Below, in pieces: positions 1 to 8,575 of a stretch of DNA of 64,000 bases. The stretch is from Candidatus Heimdallarchaeota archaeon (GTDB lineage Archaea; Asgardarchaeota; Heimdallarchaeia; JABLTI01): assembly GCA_018238155.1 (NCBI GenBank), contig JABCTZ010000036.1:248001-312000 (forward strand), in the 5' to 3' direction. The notes beneath the pieces were generated by a model. The model searched no databases and was not told where the DNA came from. It saw nothing but the letters and a program-made list of their open reading frames with translations. Each line of letters begins with the position of its first letter. The stretch's first letter is position 1. Made by a program: the position numbers and the translations under genes.

Positions 1-534
1 GATATTGTTTATCGTGCTGCAGCAGTAGAAGCAAATTTAACACGAGTTTATGAAGAAAACAAAGATTTACTCAGAAAAAATGAATGGCAGAAAAACAAAT
101 ATCGTTATGGTTTCAGCCTGGATGGTTCAGGTAGTGCTGGTATTGGCTTGCATTTTACTCAAGCATTATTGACGATACTACCTTTTTTGAATTCTGAAAA
201 AACAAATATAGAAGCATTTCTATCCCAAGTAAACTTAGCAATAGAAAATACACCTATTTATTTAATGATTCTATCCTCAAATAATTCCCGTGTATCACAA
301 GTACAAACTGGAATGTTATATAGTCGAATTTTGTTAACAATAACAAAAATGGGTTTTGCAATGCACCCGCTTTCCCAAGCACTAGAAGAATATTCTGAAA
401 TGGATGATATCTATCAAGAAATCCATAATCACTACGCTCCCGGTGGTGAAATAATACAGATGCTGATTCGAATGGGACAATCTATTAGAGGTACCTCCCC
501 AACCATGCGCCTTGATGTTTCCCAAATAATTTAA
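1..534 (+). CDS. Nitroreductase-like (Acg-type) protein, C-terminal part
   Basis: The reading frame is open from the first base, so the N-terminus lies outside the window. About 177 residues are visible. The stretch GFAMHPLSQALEEY followed by a GEIIQMLIRMGQ segment resembles the C-terminal half of nitroreductase-fold proteins of the Acg type, which bind FMN. The assignment is by motif memory only. No partner gene is visible upstream. A hairpin with a T-tract follows the stop at 545-577. Confidence 0.55.
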   Translation, partial: DIVYRAAAVEANLTRVYEENKDLLRKNEWQKNKYRYGFSLDGSGSAGIGLHFTQALLTILPFLNSEKTNIEAFLSQVNLAIENTPIYLMILSSNNSRVSQVQTGMLYSRILLTITKMGFAMHPLSQALEEYSEMDDIYQEIHNHYAPGGEIIQMLIRMGQSIRGTSPTMRLDVSQII

Positions 535-544
535 CAAAATAGTG

Positions 545-577
545 TTGTGCTAGTAAGATATTAGCACAAACATTTTT
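545..577 (+). terminator. Inverted repeat with T-tract (terminator or TetR operator)
   Basis: TTGTGCTA (545-552) and TAGCACAA (562-569) form a perfect 8-bp inverted repeat with a 9-base spacer, followed by ACATTTTTTTT. It lies 10 bases after the stop of the nitroreductase-like gene and about 50 bases before the TetR start. It may end the upstream transcript, serve as an autoregulatory TetR operator, or both. The sequence alone does not decide. Confidence 0.5.
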
Positions 578-620
578 TTTACTATAGCTCATATATCATT
601 CACCATTGAGGAAAAGAATA

Positions 621-1307
621 ATGCCCTTAGAGAAATCTCCTAAATCGAAAGAAACAAAAAATCCTTGGATCCGAACTGAGACTAGTATGAGAAAATTACA
701 AAGAATACTAAATGTTGCGAAACAAGTCTTTTACGAAAAAGGTGCTAATTGGAGTATGAGAGAATTAGCAAACAGATTAGATGTTGGTGTAAGCTATCTC
801 TATAGGTATGTTCAAAATAAGAGAGAGCTTTGGTTTGCAGTAACTGCTCAAGAATATGATAGTCTAGCTGATCAATTTGAAGCTCATGTCAAAAACCATC
901 AAGGAAAATCCATGATATTGCTTCAGTCATTTATGAAAATGTATCTAAAATTTGCTCAGGAAGAATTTCCTCGATTCTATTTAATGTTTTTAATGTTACC
1001 TCCTGAATCCGCGAAGGATCAAGGTCCATTTGAGCAATATCAAAATCCTCGTTTTTCTTTGATTTTAAATAAAGTTTTCATAACTGTTTTGGAAGAAGAG
1101 AATCTATCTCTAAGTAATCCTGAGTTAATTGGTGTGAAGCTCTGGGGTCAAGTTCTTGGAATTGCTACTCTCAATTCTCCAATTTACGATTATTTCAAGA
1201 AAGTTAATCCTAACCCATTTAACGAAAATGCGCTAGTTGACAATCTAATTCGTTCAATTCCAATAATGATTGAAACTGAGGTGAAGATCCAGCAGAGTTT
1301 GGAATAA
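621..1307 (+). CDS. TetR/AcrR-family transcriptional regulator
   Basis: The protein has about 228 residues. The N-terminal 70 residues hold a TetR-type helix-turn-helix: an ILNVAKQVFYEKG helix, then MRELANRLDVGVSYLYRYVQ and KRELWFAV. The remainder is a helical ligand-binding domain typical of the family. ATG at 621 is preferred over TTG at 606 because a TGAGG Shine-Dalgarno-like sequence sits about nine bases before it. The perfect 8-bp inverted repeat at 545-569 is the best candidate operator. The ligand is unknown. The flanking nitroreductase-like and Fe-S genes make a redox or xenobiotic signal possible, but that is inference. Confidence 0.85.
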   Translation: MPLEKSPKSKETKNPWIRTETSMRKLQRILNVAKQVFYEKGANWSMRELANRLDVGVSYLYRYVQNKRELWFAVTAQEYDSLADQFEAHVKNHQGKSMILLQSFMKMYLKFAQEEFPRFYLMFLMLPPESAKDQGPFEQYQNPRFSLILNKVFITVLEEENLSLSNPELIGVKLWGQVLGIATLNSPIYDYFKKVNPNPFNENALVDNLIRSIPIMIETEVKIQQSLE

Positions 1308-1310
1308 TGC

Positions 1311-2279
1311 TTACCGAATTTTCTGTTTGAGTTTTTCATATCCCACTGTGCTGAATGGGCACACCTTAATACAAATAGTGCAACCGTAATTTGAAGCGAA
1401 GTAGGGGAAACACTTCTTATTTTCTATATGCGTTAAAAGCCCGTTCTCGTGTTTTATTGGCTTCTCATAGATTGCTTTTGGTGGGCACTTTTTAATACAG
1501 TTGCCACAAGTTGCACAGTATTCGGGAATCCATTCATGTGGATTTTCGGTAGCAAATGGAAGATTTGTAATATTCGTAAACACCGCTGCTAATCTTACTC
1601 GAGAGCCAAATTTGGGAGTAATCAATAATCCATGTCTACCGAACCATCCAAGACCAGCATTTTTTGCTAATGGTGGATACAATACTAACCCACCAAGAGG
1701 ATGAGATGCATGAGCAGAATAACCATGATCACGTAAGAAAGTAGCTACTTTATTTGCGGTAATTCCTAAATTGTTGTAAGTTTCCATGATCATAATTATA
1801 GTATCCTGATGAGGAGCTTTAGCAATACTATTTTTATCCATCTCCATTACTAAAACAATAGCATTATCATGTAAGACTGCTTTATCTTTGAAAATTAGAT
1901 TACGCGGTAGTTTTGTAAAACCGATATTAGCTACTCCTTGAGCTCGGCAGAATTCTTTCAATTGTTGAAGAAAGATATCATCAATAGTCTCTTTTGGATT
2001 CTGAGTGTTTTTGCTAATACTGTTAAGTGATATTTTAATATTTTTTATATTGGAACGCATTAGATTGGTTGTCTTATTAATCATTAATGATTGCTCTTTC
2101 CCTTGTTCAACACTCTCAATAATACTTAAAGGAATATTAAATCTAGAAGGAGATTGCTCATTAGCAGTAATAACTCCTGGTTTTTCTGCTATTGCATTTT
2201 CTTTTTGATCAACTTTGTTAACAGAGGGTTTTACTACTCTTCTAAAAAAAAATCTTTTGATTTTTAAACCAATTTTCAT
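1311..2279 (-). CDS. QueG/reductive-dehalogenase-like 4Fe-4S protein
   Basis: A 322-residue protein convergent with the TetR gene. The C-terminal third has two cluster motifs, CATCGNCIKKCPP and a CFPYF segment ending in CTICIKVCPF. Before them, NAGLGWFGRHGLLITPKFGS matches the active-site region shared by epoxyqueuosine reductase (QueG) and reductive dehalogenases, which use a corrinoid plus two 4Fe-4S clusters. The N-terminus is basic and hydrophilic, with no Tat signal or membrane helix, so a cytoplasmic enzyme is likely. The substrate cannot be told. No RdhB-type anchor gene is adjacent. Confidence 0.65.
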   Translation of the reverse strand: MKIGLKIKRFFFRRVVKPSVNKVDQKENAIAEKPGVITANEQSPSRFNIPLSIIESVEQGKEQSLMINKTTNLMRSNIKNIKISLNSISKNTQNPKETIDDIFLQQLKEFCRAQGVANIGFTKLPRNLIFKDKAVLHDNAIVLVMEMDKNSIAKAPHQDTIIMIMETYNNLGITANKVATFLRDHGYSAHASHPLGGLVLYPPLAKNAGLGWFGRHGLLITPKFGSRVRLAAVFTNITNLPFATENPHEWIPEYCATCGNCIKKCPPKAIYEKPIKHENGLLTHIENKKCFPYFASNYGCTICIKVCPFSTVGYEKLKQKIR

Positions 2280-2332
2280 AAAGTCACAACAATTGTTATT
2301 ATTACTCGATTTATTTGAGGATTTCTTTCTCT

Positions 2333-2557
2333 TTATCTGAGAAAATTATTGTTATCTTTTTCATATTTCATCTTAATATTTTCCAATCCTTTCTTATCTG
2401 AATAGAATTCAATATAACCACAATCTACGCAAACATAAGAGTCTAACGTGGCTGTTCCCCTTTTCAGTAAAAGTCTGACTTTCTCTTCTCCAGCAACTCG
2501 GTTTGGTCCCAAAATAGATGATGAATTGCATTTTGGACATATTCTTGTTTCCTTCAA
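2333..2557 (-). CDS. Small zinc-ribbon protein
   Basis: About 74 residues, with a CPKC pair near the N-terminus and a CVDCGY pair about 35 residues later, i.e. a four-cysteine zinc ribbon. The acidic and lysine-rich tail has no other motif. The start is taken as TTG at 2557 because AGGTG lies six bases upstream; GTG at 2566 overlaps that AGGTG and is the alternative. The same AGGTGTTT-start layout precedes the bactofilin-like gene at 26699. The function is unknown. Confidence 0.6.
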   Translation of the reverse strand: MKETRICPKCNSSSILGPNRVAGEEKVRLLLKRGTATLDSYVCVDCGYIEFYSDKKGLENIKMKYEKDNNNFLR

Positions 2558-2739
2558 GTAAAACACCTATAATATTAGATGTATTAAATTACTATTTAAA
2601 AATTGACATTGTATTCTAGTAAGTAATTTTTTTACAAATAAAGTATTTAATACAATAATTAGCAATGAAAAGATTTATTCTTATGAAAGCGGATAGAATG
2701 TGTAAAAACCTAGCTGAATATATATGAGGTAAATACTAC

Positions 2740-3993
2740 GTGATAGATATCGGTTTAGAATCACTCTTAATAATGGATAAAGCTGGCATTCCACTACTCT
2801 TTCAAAAGCTGGATCCAAAACGTTCAGATATCGAACCCGTTCTTCTGTCAGGTTTTTTAACAGCAGTAAAAGCTTTTTCAACAACTATTATTGATGATAC
2901 AATTTCTGATTTTCATGTTGATTATGGAAAACGATTAATTACCATCTTGTCGGGACAAAAGATTGTTTTCGCAGCAATTCATAGCCATAAATCAACTGAG
3001 AGAATAATACCTGTTCTAGCACCTTTGTTGAAAGAATTTGAAAGTCAATATTATAAAGAAGAACATATCGGTGAATCAGGACCATTAGAACAGTATGAAC
3101 CATTTAGAGAACGAATTGCCACTGTAATGGGAATTAGTAACCCTTCCTTAGATTGGATTCCATTCTATTCTGAAACAAATGGAGTAAAAGTAACTGATGA
3201 CAATAAAGTGAAGAATTTGATTGATAATCATTATTCTATACACGAAATTGTGAAACAAAGTAATCTCTCTGAACTAGAAGTATTGAATGAAATCTCTAAG
3301 TTGTGGGCAATTGGATTAATACGCTTCCGAAATATCTTAACCCAAAGAGATATTGTTATTCCTACAAGTAAAATTGCTAGTTATTTACAACCCTCTACGC
3401 TTGCATGGCAAGAACTCTATAAGGTTTTTCCAAATTTGATAAATGTTATTCCTCACATTCTGAATCATCTGGATGGAAGAACAACAGTAGGACAGGTTCT
3501 GAATGATTTAGTTTCAGAAGGAATTGAGAATGTTTTTTGGTTAATGGATTATTTATATATCAATGATGCTCTGTCCATTCTTTCACCGGAAAAAAGAAGA
3601 ATTCTAATGGCAAAAGAAATTTTACAAAAAAGTTTGGAAATTGCTTCAGGAATATATTCTCGAGAGGAAACCATTTGGCACCTCAAATCTGTTTTAAATG
3701 AGATACGTTCTCCAGAAATAGTCTCACAAATACGATTACAGAAGGAGAATTGGACTATTGAATATAGTTTTCTGGTGTACGAAGGTTTGACACCTGAGAA
3801 AGTTTTGCATTTATATGATATTTGGTTAGAAATTCTTAGAATGTTTATCTTTTCATTGGATGAGAAGAAAAGAAAAAAATATATTGAGCAGCTTACAAAA
3901 GAGCTCGATTTCGATTTCTTCGAAAAATATCGAAGTGAAGACATGGATGGGTTCGAAGAGTTTGCCTTTTGGTTGGAATTAGTGTTTATTTGA
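2740..3993 (+). CDS. Longin/roadblock-like domain protein
   Basis: A 417-residue soluble protein starting at GTG, with GAGGT nine bases upstream. Residues 1-105 (LLIMDKAGIPLLFQ, then LLSGFLTAVKAFS and a KIVFAAIHSH strand) resemble the longin/roadblock-type alpha-beta modules that pair with small GTPases in Asgard archaea. The middle holds winged-helix-like segments, and an LDGRTTVGQVLNDLV stretch recalls PATAN/DUF4388-like regions. The C-terminal 100 residues are helical and charged. The next gene, a flavodiiron-type domain, begins 14 bases after the stop with its own AAAGGAGG, so the two form an operon. The function is unknown; a signalling or redox-sensing adaptor is inferred. Confidence 0.55.
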   Translation: MIDIGLESLLIMDKAGIPLLFQKLDPKRSDIEPVLLSGFLTAVKAFSTTIIDDTISDFHVDYGKRLITILSGQKIVFAAIHSHKSTERIIPVLAPLLKEFESQYYKEEHIGESGPLEQYEPFRERIATVMGISNPSLDWIPFYSETNGVKVTDDNKVKNLIDNHYSIHEIVKQSNLSELEVLNEISKLWAIGLIRFRNILTQRDIVIPTSKIASYLQPSTLAWQELYKVFPNLINVIPHILNHLDGRTTVGQVLNDLVSEGIENVFWLMDYLYINDALSILSPEKRRILMAKEILQKSLEIASGIYSREETIWHLKSVLNEIRSPEIVSQIRLQKENWTIEYSFLVYEGLTPEKVLHLYDIWLEILRMFIFSLDEKKRKKYIEQLTKELDFDFFEKYRSEDMDGFEEFAFWLELVFI

Positions 3994-4007
3994 AAGGAGG
4001 AAAAAGA

Positions 4008-4739
4008 ATGAAAATTGATCCCGAAAAAGCGATTAAGATAAAACCTGGTATTTGGTGGATAGGCTGGCCTGATTATCAAGCGGGGTTTTCTAATAATCCC
4101 TATTTGATAAAAGATGGAGACGAAATTGTTATCATTGATCCTGGTTCAAGACTAGATGCTCATTGGAGTATTGTTAAAAAGAAAATTGAATCCATTGTTC
4201 CACTTGATAAAATAACTATGGTCATTGCAACACATCAGGATCCTGATTTGTGTGCTTGTATACCCTTCATTGAAGATGCAGTTGGGAAAGACAATTTTGA
4301 ATTGGTTACTACTGATAGAACCTCACTTTTTATGCCTTATTATGGTATCAAATCTGAAGTGACAACTGTTGAAGATGGAGATAAAATGGAAATAGGAGAC
4401 AATGGAAGAATTCTACAGTTCATAACAAGTCCGTATTTACATTTTCCAGGTGCAATGGTTGTTTATGATACGCTAGAAAAAATTCTCTTCTCTTCTGATA
4501 TTTTTGGTGCATTTTCAGTTGATTGGAATTTTTATGCCAATAAATACTATCATGAAGCCATAAAATCTTTTGCTGAAACCTACTTACCTGAACAACGACA
4601 TGTAATTAATTTTCTAGATAAAATAAAGAATATTGATATTGATCTGATTTGTCCGCAACATGGTTCCATTATTGAACGAAAACATATTCCTAAAATAATT
4701 GATGTCATGAGAAATTTGGAGGTTGGAGTATGGAAATAA
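4008..4739 (+). CDS. Stand-alone flavodiiron-type (ODP) metallo-beta-lactamase-fold protein
   Basis: A 243-residue protein. ATG at 4008 is chosen because AAAGGAGG ends seven bases before it. It has the beta-lactamase fold of the oxygen-binding diiron domain found in flavodiiron proteins, with no flavodoxin or rubredoxin part. Visible ligand positions are T-H76-Q-D78-P-D80-L81 where the family has HxExDH, then SPYLHFPGA, SSDIFGAF and CPQHGSII. One conserved Glu is Asp and the second His of the first motif is Leu. It could reduce O2 or NO with a separate electron donor, or act as a sensor. The overlap with the next gene supports co-translation. Confidence 0.75.
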   Translation: MKIDPEKAIKIKPGIWWIGWPDYQAGFSNNPYLIKDGDEIVIIDPGSRLDAHWSIVKKKIESIVPLDKITMVIATHQDPDLCACIPFIEDAVGKDNFELVTTDRTSLFMPYYGIKSEVTTVEDGDKMEIGDNGRILQFITSPYLHFPGAMVVYDTLEKILFSSDIFGAFSVDWNFYANKYYHEAIKSFAETYLPEQRHVINFLDKIKNIDIDLICPQHGSIIERKHIPKIIDVMRNLEVGVWK

Positions 4740-5056
4740 GCTATCAACAAGCAACAGAATTCGCCCGATTGTTGATCATGAGGGGTTTTGGTTTGTATGG
4801 TGATAAGCAAATGATAAAAATCTGTAAGGATTCCGGAATCGATTGCAAAACAAGCGACTCATACGACTTTCCTGATAGCGAGAATTTAGAAGAAGCTTTG
4901 AGGAAATTGATGATTAATTATTCATCGTTTAATTTACCGGCTAAAATGACTGTATTAGTTCTTGCTAAGAAGTTTGGACTTGAAATACCCGAAGAGCTTA
5001 AATCTTCAAAGAAAAAGAAATCAAAATATAAGCAGAAATCCGAATCCAAATCTTGA
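4730..5056 (+). CDS. Hypothetical protein, lysine-rich C-terminus
   Basis: 108 residues. The start overlaps the end of the flavodiiron-type gene by ten bases, with a GGAGGT sequence just upstream, so it is the third gene of that operon. It is mostly helical and ends in a Lys/Ser-rich tail of about 20 residues (SSKKKKSKYK and onward), which could bind nucleic acid or membrane. No family is recognised. Tight coupling suggests it works with the diiron-domain protein. Confidence 0.6.
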   Translation: MEISYQQATEFARLLIMRGFGLYGDKQMIKICKDSGIDCKTSDSYDFPDSENLEEALRKLMINYSSFNLPAKMTVLVLAKKFGLEIPEELKSSKKKKSKYKQKSESKS

Positions 5057-5356
5057 ATTCATCTGGAAAAGGTTTTTTCCCTTCAAAAAAAAGGTGTTAA
5101 ATAACTCACATTTGAATTGATCATACAATAATAAACCAAACTCCCAATTAGATTATGGAGATAGATGTTTTCATCAAAATCTAGATTACCTGGGAATTTA
5201 TTATTTCTCTCAGTAACTACTTGGTTTTTTTGATATTTTTCATAATGTTTTAAGCGAGATTTAGTTTTCTTACTATTGAAACCTTTTTCTCAGTTTTAAT
5301 GTTTCTACTCAAAATAATATTCTAAATAAAAACAGTCATTTTTTATGAAGAAGACA
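5057..5356. other. Intergenic region without a recognisable gene
   Basis: AT-rich spacer between the three-gene operon and the histidine kinase. GGAAAA and TTTTCC around 5065-5081 could form a weak hairpin after the upstream stop, followed by an A-run rather than a T-run, so it is not called a terminator. I see no open frame with a good start, no tRNA and no repeat. Confidence 0.5.
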
Positions 5357-5367
5357 TTTATAAAATA
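5357..5367 (+). promoter_or_regulatory. Candidate TATA box of the histidine kinase gene
   Basis: TTTATAAAATA fits the archaeal TATA consensus and ends 53 bases before the ATG at 5421. Transcription would start near 5390, leaving a leader of about 30 bases that contains GTGATC just before the start codon. Confidence 0.5.
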
Positions 5368-5420
5368 CTAAATCTATCTTACAAGACAACGTTATAATAA
5401 AGATAGAAAAAGTGATCATT

Positions 5421-6791
5421 ATGGCAGATGAATTTTTTCTTACGATAAATATTGCAATGACTATTTATGCAATTTTAGCGGCAATCATTTTTTGGTTCTC
5501 TTGGAGAAAAAGATCTGATATTCTTTTCATCTTTATAGGAGCTATTGTTTATTCAATAGGACATACTTTTCTTATCTTCAAGCATTTTAATGATTTCTTT
5601 TCTTTCATTGGAAATGGTGTTATTTTATTAGCTTTAATAATAGTGATTTTCGGAATAATAATTGACTATTGGAAATTAATTGTAAAATCAAGAAAGGAGA
5701 ATGTTATCTTTATCATTTCATTTGCAATAACAATTATTGTTGCCACAGTTTCAATAATACTATTCAATATTTTTCATCTTTTAGATATTTTGAATGCTAT
5801 TATGCTACCAATGATTGCTTTGCTTTCACTATCAATATATTTCATCACGAGAATTTATCAAAAAGAGCAAACAATAACAAGATTATCCACGACGTTTACT
5901 CTAATAACAGCTACATTAACGGCTAGTTCAGCAATATTGGCAGTCTATTTTGACTGGGGTCTTGCACTAAATATTATATTGAGCTTTATATTTCAAACAT
6001 TTATTATGATAATTGGTTTAGCTGCAATTGTAGAAGAAAGAATTACACATTCTGAGGAGAAATATCGACTATTAAGTGAGCAATTAGAAGAGAAAGTAAT
6101 CGATAGAACTAAACAACTAGAAACAGTGAACACTGAACTAGAAACTTTTTCATATTCTGTAAGTCACGATTTGCGTTCTCCTTTAAGGAGCATCAGTGGT
6201 TTTGCAAATATACTACAGAAAGAATTTGCTTTAGAACTTGGTGAAGAGGGAAGGAGCTATATTAAACGAATTATGGCTAATACTAATCGAATGAGTGAGC
6301 TAATTAATGATCTATTGGATCTAGCACATATTTCACGCTCTGATCTGTTCCCAGAAATGATTAATTTAAGTGAAATAGCTAATGAAATAATGACAAATTT
6401 AAAACAGATAAATCCTGGTCGCAATATTGATTTTGTAGTTGAAGAAGAAATGTTAGCAAAATGCGATGCAAAACTTATTCGTATTGTCCTGGAAAATCTT
6501 CTTAGTAATGCAGTTAAGTTTACAAAGAATATTGAATGTGCGAAAATATGTTTCGAAATGATAGAACAAGATAATGAAATAGCTTTTTCAATAAGAGATA
6601 ATGGTGTTGGTTTTGATATGGCTTATAATGAAAAACTATTTGGTTTATTTCAACGCCTTCACAGTTCAGAAGAATTTGAAGGGACAGGAGTTGGACTCGT
6701 GACTGTAAAACGAATTATCGACCGACATCTGGGTAAAATTTGGGCTGAAGCCAAAGTTGATGAAGGAGCTACTTTTTATTTCAGGCTTTAA
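5421..6791 (+). CDS. Membrane histidine kinase with seven-helix sensor region
   Basis: 456 residues. ATG at 5421 is chosen because GTGATC, a good match to the archaeal 16S tail, sits three bases upstream. Residues 1-205 form about seven hydrophobic helices with short loops. A short coiled linker leads to a HisKA domain (FSYSVSHDLRSPL, phospho-acceptor about H249). The ATPase domain shows NLLSNAVKFT (N box), DNGVGFD (G1) and GTGVGLVTVKR (G2). It should autophosphorylate in response to a membrane or small-molecule signal. No response regulator gene is adjacent, so the partner lies elsewhere. Confidence 0.85.
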   Translation: MADEFFLTINIAMTIYAILAAIIFWFSWRKRSDILFIFIGAIVYSIGHTFLIFKHFNDFFSFIGNGVILLALIIVIFGIIIDYWKLIVKSRKENVIFIISFAITIIVATVSIILFNIFHLLDILNAIMLPMIALLSLSIYFITRIYQKEQTITRLSTTFTLITATLTASSAILAVYFDWGLALNIILSFIFQTFIMIIGLAAIVEERITHSEEKYRLLSEQLEEKVIDRTKQLETVNTELETFSYSVSHDLRSPLRSISGFANILQKEFALELGEEGRSYIKRIMANTNRMSELINDLLDLAHISRSDLFPEMINLSEIANEIMTNLKQINPGRNIDFVVEEEMLAKCDAKLIRIVLENLLSNAVKFTKNIECAKICFEMIEQDNEIAFSIRDNGVGFDMAYNEKLFGLFQRLHSSEEFEGTGVGLVTVKRIIDRHLGKIWAEAKVDEGATFYFRL

Positions 6792-6948
6792 TGATTTTTT
6801 GCATTTCTAACCTGAAGACGAAAAAAAGTAATAAAAGGACAGAAATTCAAATTCTGTGGTTGAGTTTATTCTGAATTTGTTCTAAATTCTATTCGATTAT
6901 TTTTTCACTGTCTTACTCATTCTCTCTCTTAAAATGAGTCATAATATT

Positions 6949-6978
6949 CTTATATGATACTATTCTCATATGAGAATA
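6949..6978 (+). promoter_or_regulatory. PadR promoter with palindromic operator
   Basis: TATTCTCATATGAGAATA at 6961-6978 is a perfect 18-base palindrome ending directly before ATG 6979. A partial copy lies just upstream, with TTATATGATA (6950-6959) as a possible TATA element. The expected start of transcription falls in the palindrome, so a bound repressor would block it. It is most simply the binding site of the PadR protein encoded next. Confidence 0.6.
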
Positions 6979-7557
6979 ATGTTTGGTGGCGAAGAATTGA
7001 ACTCGAAAGAATTTATCATTTTATCTCTCATAAATGAAGAATCATCACATGCTTACATACTTGAGGAAAAAATAGAACAAAGAGGAATGAGAACTTGGAC
7101 AGAAATTGGTTTTTCCTCTATCTATCGAATTCTCAATAATCTTGAGAAGATGAAGTTTGTTAGTAGTGAGATTATTCAAGAAGATGGAGATGCACGAATA
7201 AAGAAGAGATATACAATAACAAAAAAGGGGCAAGAAGAGCTAAAGCAAGCTGTAAAACAAGCATTAGCTATTTCTGAGCGATGTAAATCTGATTTTGCTA
7301 TTGGTCTATCAAATATCTGGTTATTAAAGAAAGAAGAAGCACTGATTGCACTTGAACTATTTCTACAATCAATACACAAACGACGAGAAATAATGATCGA
7401 ACGCTGGAACCAGATTGGTGGACAAGGAAAAATACCTTTTCTAATCGATGCACTCTTTGAACATGGAGATGTAGTGAGCAAAGCCGAATTGCAATTTGTT
7501 GAGAGTTTAGTACAGAAAATAAAGAAGCATGGAATAACACATGTTATTAATAAATAG
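6979..7557 (+). CDS. PadR-family transcriptional regulator
   Basis: About 192 residues. The N-terminal winged helix reads LNSKEFIILSLINEESSHAY, then SSIYRILNNLEKMKFV and a wing with KKRYTITKKGQEEL, the PadR pattern. The C-terminal 90 residues are helical and probably dimerise. ATG 6979 directly follows the palindrome and could be translated from a leaderless message; ATG 6970 lies inside the palindrome and is less likely. The amidohydrolase gene begins 12 bases after the stop, so both are probably regulated together. The effector is unknown. Confidence 0.85.
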   Translation: MFGGEELNSKEFIILSLINEESSHAYILEEKIEQRGMRTWTEIGFSSIYRILNNLEKMKFVSSEIIQEDGDARIKKRYTITKKGQEELKQAVKQALAISERCKSDFAIGLSNIWLLKKEEALIALELFLQSIHKRREIMIERWNQIGGQGKIPFLIDALFEHGDVVSKAELQFVESLVQKIKKHGITHVINK

Positions 7558-7569
7558 GACTAACAAAAA

Positions 7570-8415
7570 ATGAGTAAACCGTTAATAATTGATACTCACG
7601 TACATACGTTTCCCAATGAAGAAGTTGGTAAACAAATACTTGAAGGCATCAAAGAACAAACAAGTGTTCCGTACTATTGCTATGGAACGATTGAAGAATT
7701 GCGAACGAATATGCAAGAATGTGGCATTTCTAAATCAGTAATGGTTAATTTTGCCCCTGTGAATTGGACCAAAGGGAACAATTTTTGGACTTGTGCTGTT
7801 GCAAAGGAAACTGATGATCTAGTGCCATTTATTAGCCCTCACCCAAGAATGAAAGGACGAAAACCTGTTGATGAGATCAAGCATAAATTACCTTGGGGTG
7901 CAAAAGGATTGAAGTTTCACCCTGAAGCACAAGAATTCTATCCACATGATAAAAAAATGCTGCCTATCTACGAATTTTGCCAAGAGAAAAATTTGCCTAT
8001 AGTGTTTCATTCAGGAAAGAATATTGATAGCGATGGTCATTTCTGTGAGCCACAATTATTTACTGAGGTTCTAACGGAGTTCCCCAAACTGACAATTGTT
8101 CTTGCTCATCTTGGTAGTGGTTTTTGGGATCAAACAAAAAAACTTGTTAATGAGTTTTCTAATGTCTTCTTTGATACCGCAATAGCTATCTCTGGAATTT
8201 ATGACCGCGATGAAAAAACACGAGAAAATTACCTATCGAATGAAGAAGCCGCTGACTTGATTGAAACAATTGGTGCTGATAGAATTATGTTTGGTTCTGA
8301 TTTCCCTTGGGTAAATCCTGCTTGGGATATTCAGCGTTTACAACAGTTACCAATAAATGAGAAAGATAAAATAAATATCCTCGGAAAGAATGCAGTAAGG
8401 ATATATAATCTATAA
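7570..8415 (+). CDS. Amidohydrolase-2 family metal-dependent hydrolase
   Basis: 281 residues with a TIM-barrel amidohydrolase pattern: IDTHVHTFP (metal-binding HxH) near the N-terminus, KGLKFHPEAQEF, the strand-end histidine in PIVFHSGK, VLAHLGSG, and near the C-terminus GADRIMFGSDFPW with the catalytic Asp. This is the ACMSD/decarboxylase-like branch, so it may hydrolyse or decarboxylate a cyclic or aromatic substrate. It sits in an operon behind the PadR regulator. PadR proteins often respond to phenolic compounds, which fits an aromatic acid, but this is inference. Confidence 0.8.
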   Translation: MSKPLIIDTHVHTFPNEEVGKQILEGIKEQTSVPYYCYGTIEELRTNMQECGISKSVMVNFAPVNWTKGNNFWTCAVAKETDDLVPFISPHPRMKGRKPVDEIKHKLPWGAKGLKFHPEAQEFYPHDKKMLPIYEFCQEKNLPIVFHSGKNIDSDGHFCEPQLFTEVLTEFPKLTIVLAHLGSGFWDQTKKLVNEFSNVFFDTAIAISGIYDRDEKTRENYLSNEEAADLIETIGADRIMFGSDFPWVNPAWDIQRLQQLPINEKDKINILGKNAVRIYNL

Positions 8416-8462
8416 TCAGTAGATTATCCTTTCTTCTCTCTTTATTTTCTTTCTTTTTTTTA
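8403..8462 (+). terminator. Hairpin plus T-rich tract after the amidohydrolase gene
   Basis: ATAATCTA (8403-8410) and TAGATTAT (8418-8425) form a perfect 8-bp stem with a 7-base loop that overlaps the stop codon. A long pyrimidine tract ending in T8 follows to 8462. Confidence 0.65.
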
Positions 8463-8575
8463 AAACAACTTTATCTTAAAGATGAGAAAAAAAAATAAGC
8501 AAATCAATATACAATAGTTTAATTAATTAAAAAAATCCTTGTAAATTTATAATTTATTTGAGGTTGAAATTTATT

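Noticed and set aside
3549..4079. 176-codon minus-strand open frame over the longin-like and diiron-domain genes
   Set aside because: It lies antisense to two well-supported genes with good Shine-Dalgarno sequences, and its product is rich in Ser, Phe and Ile without any motif.
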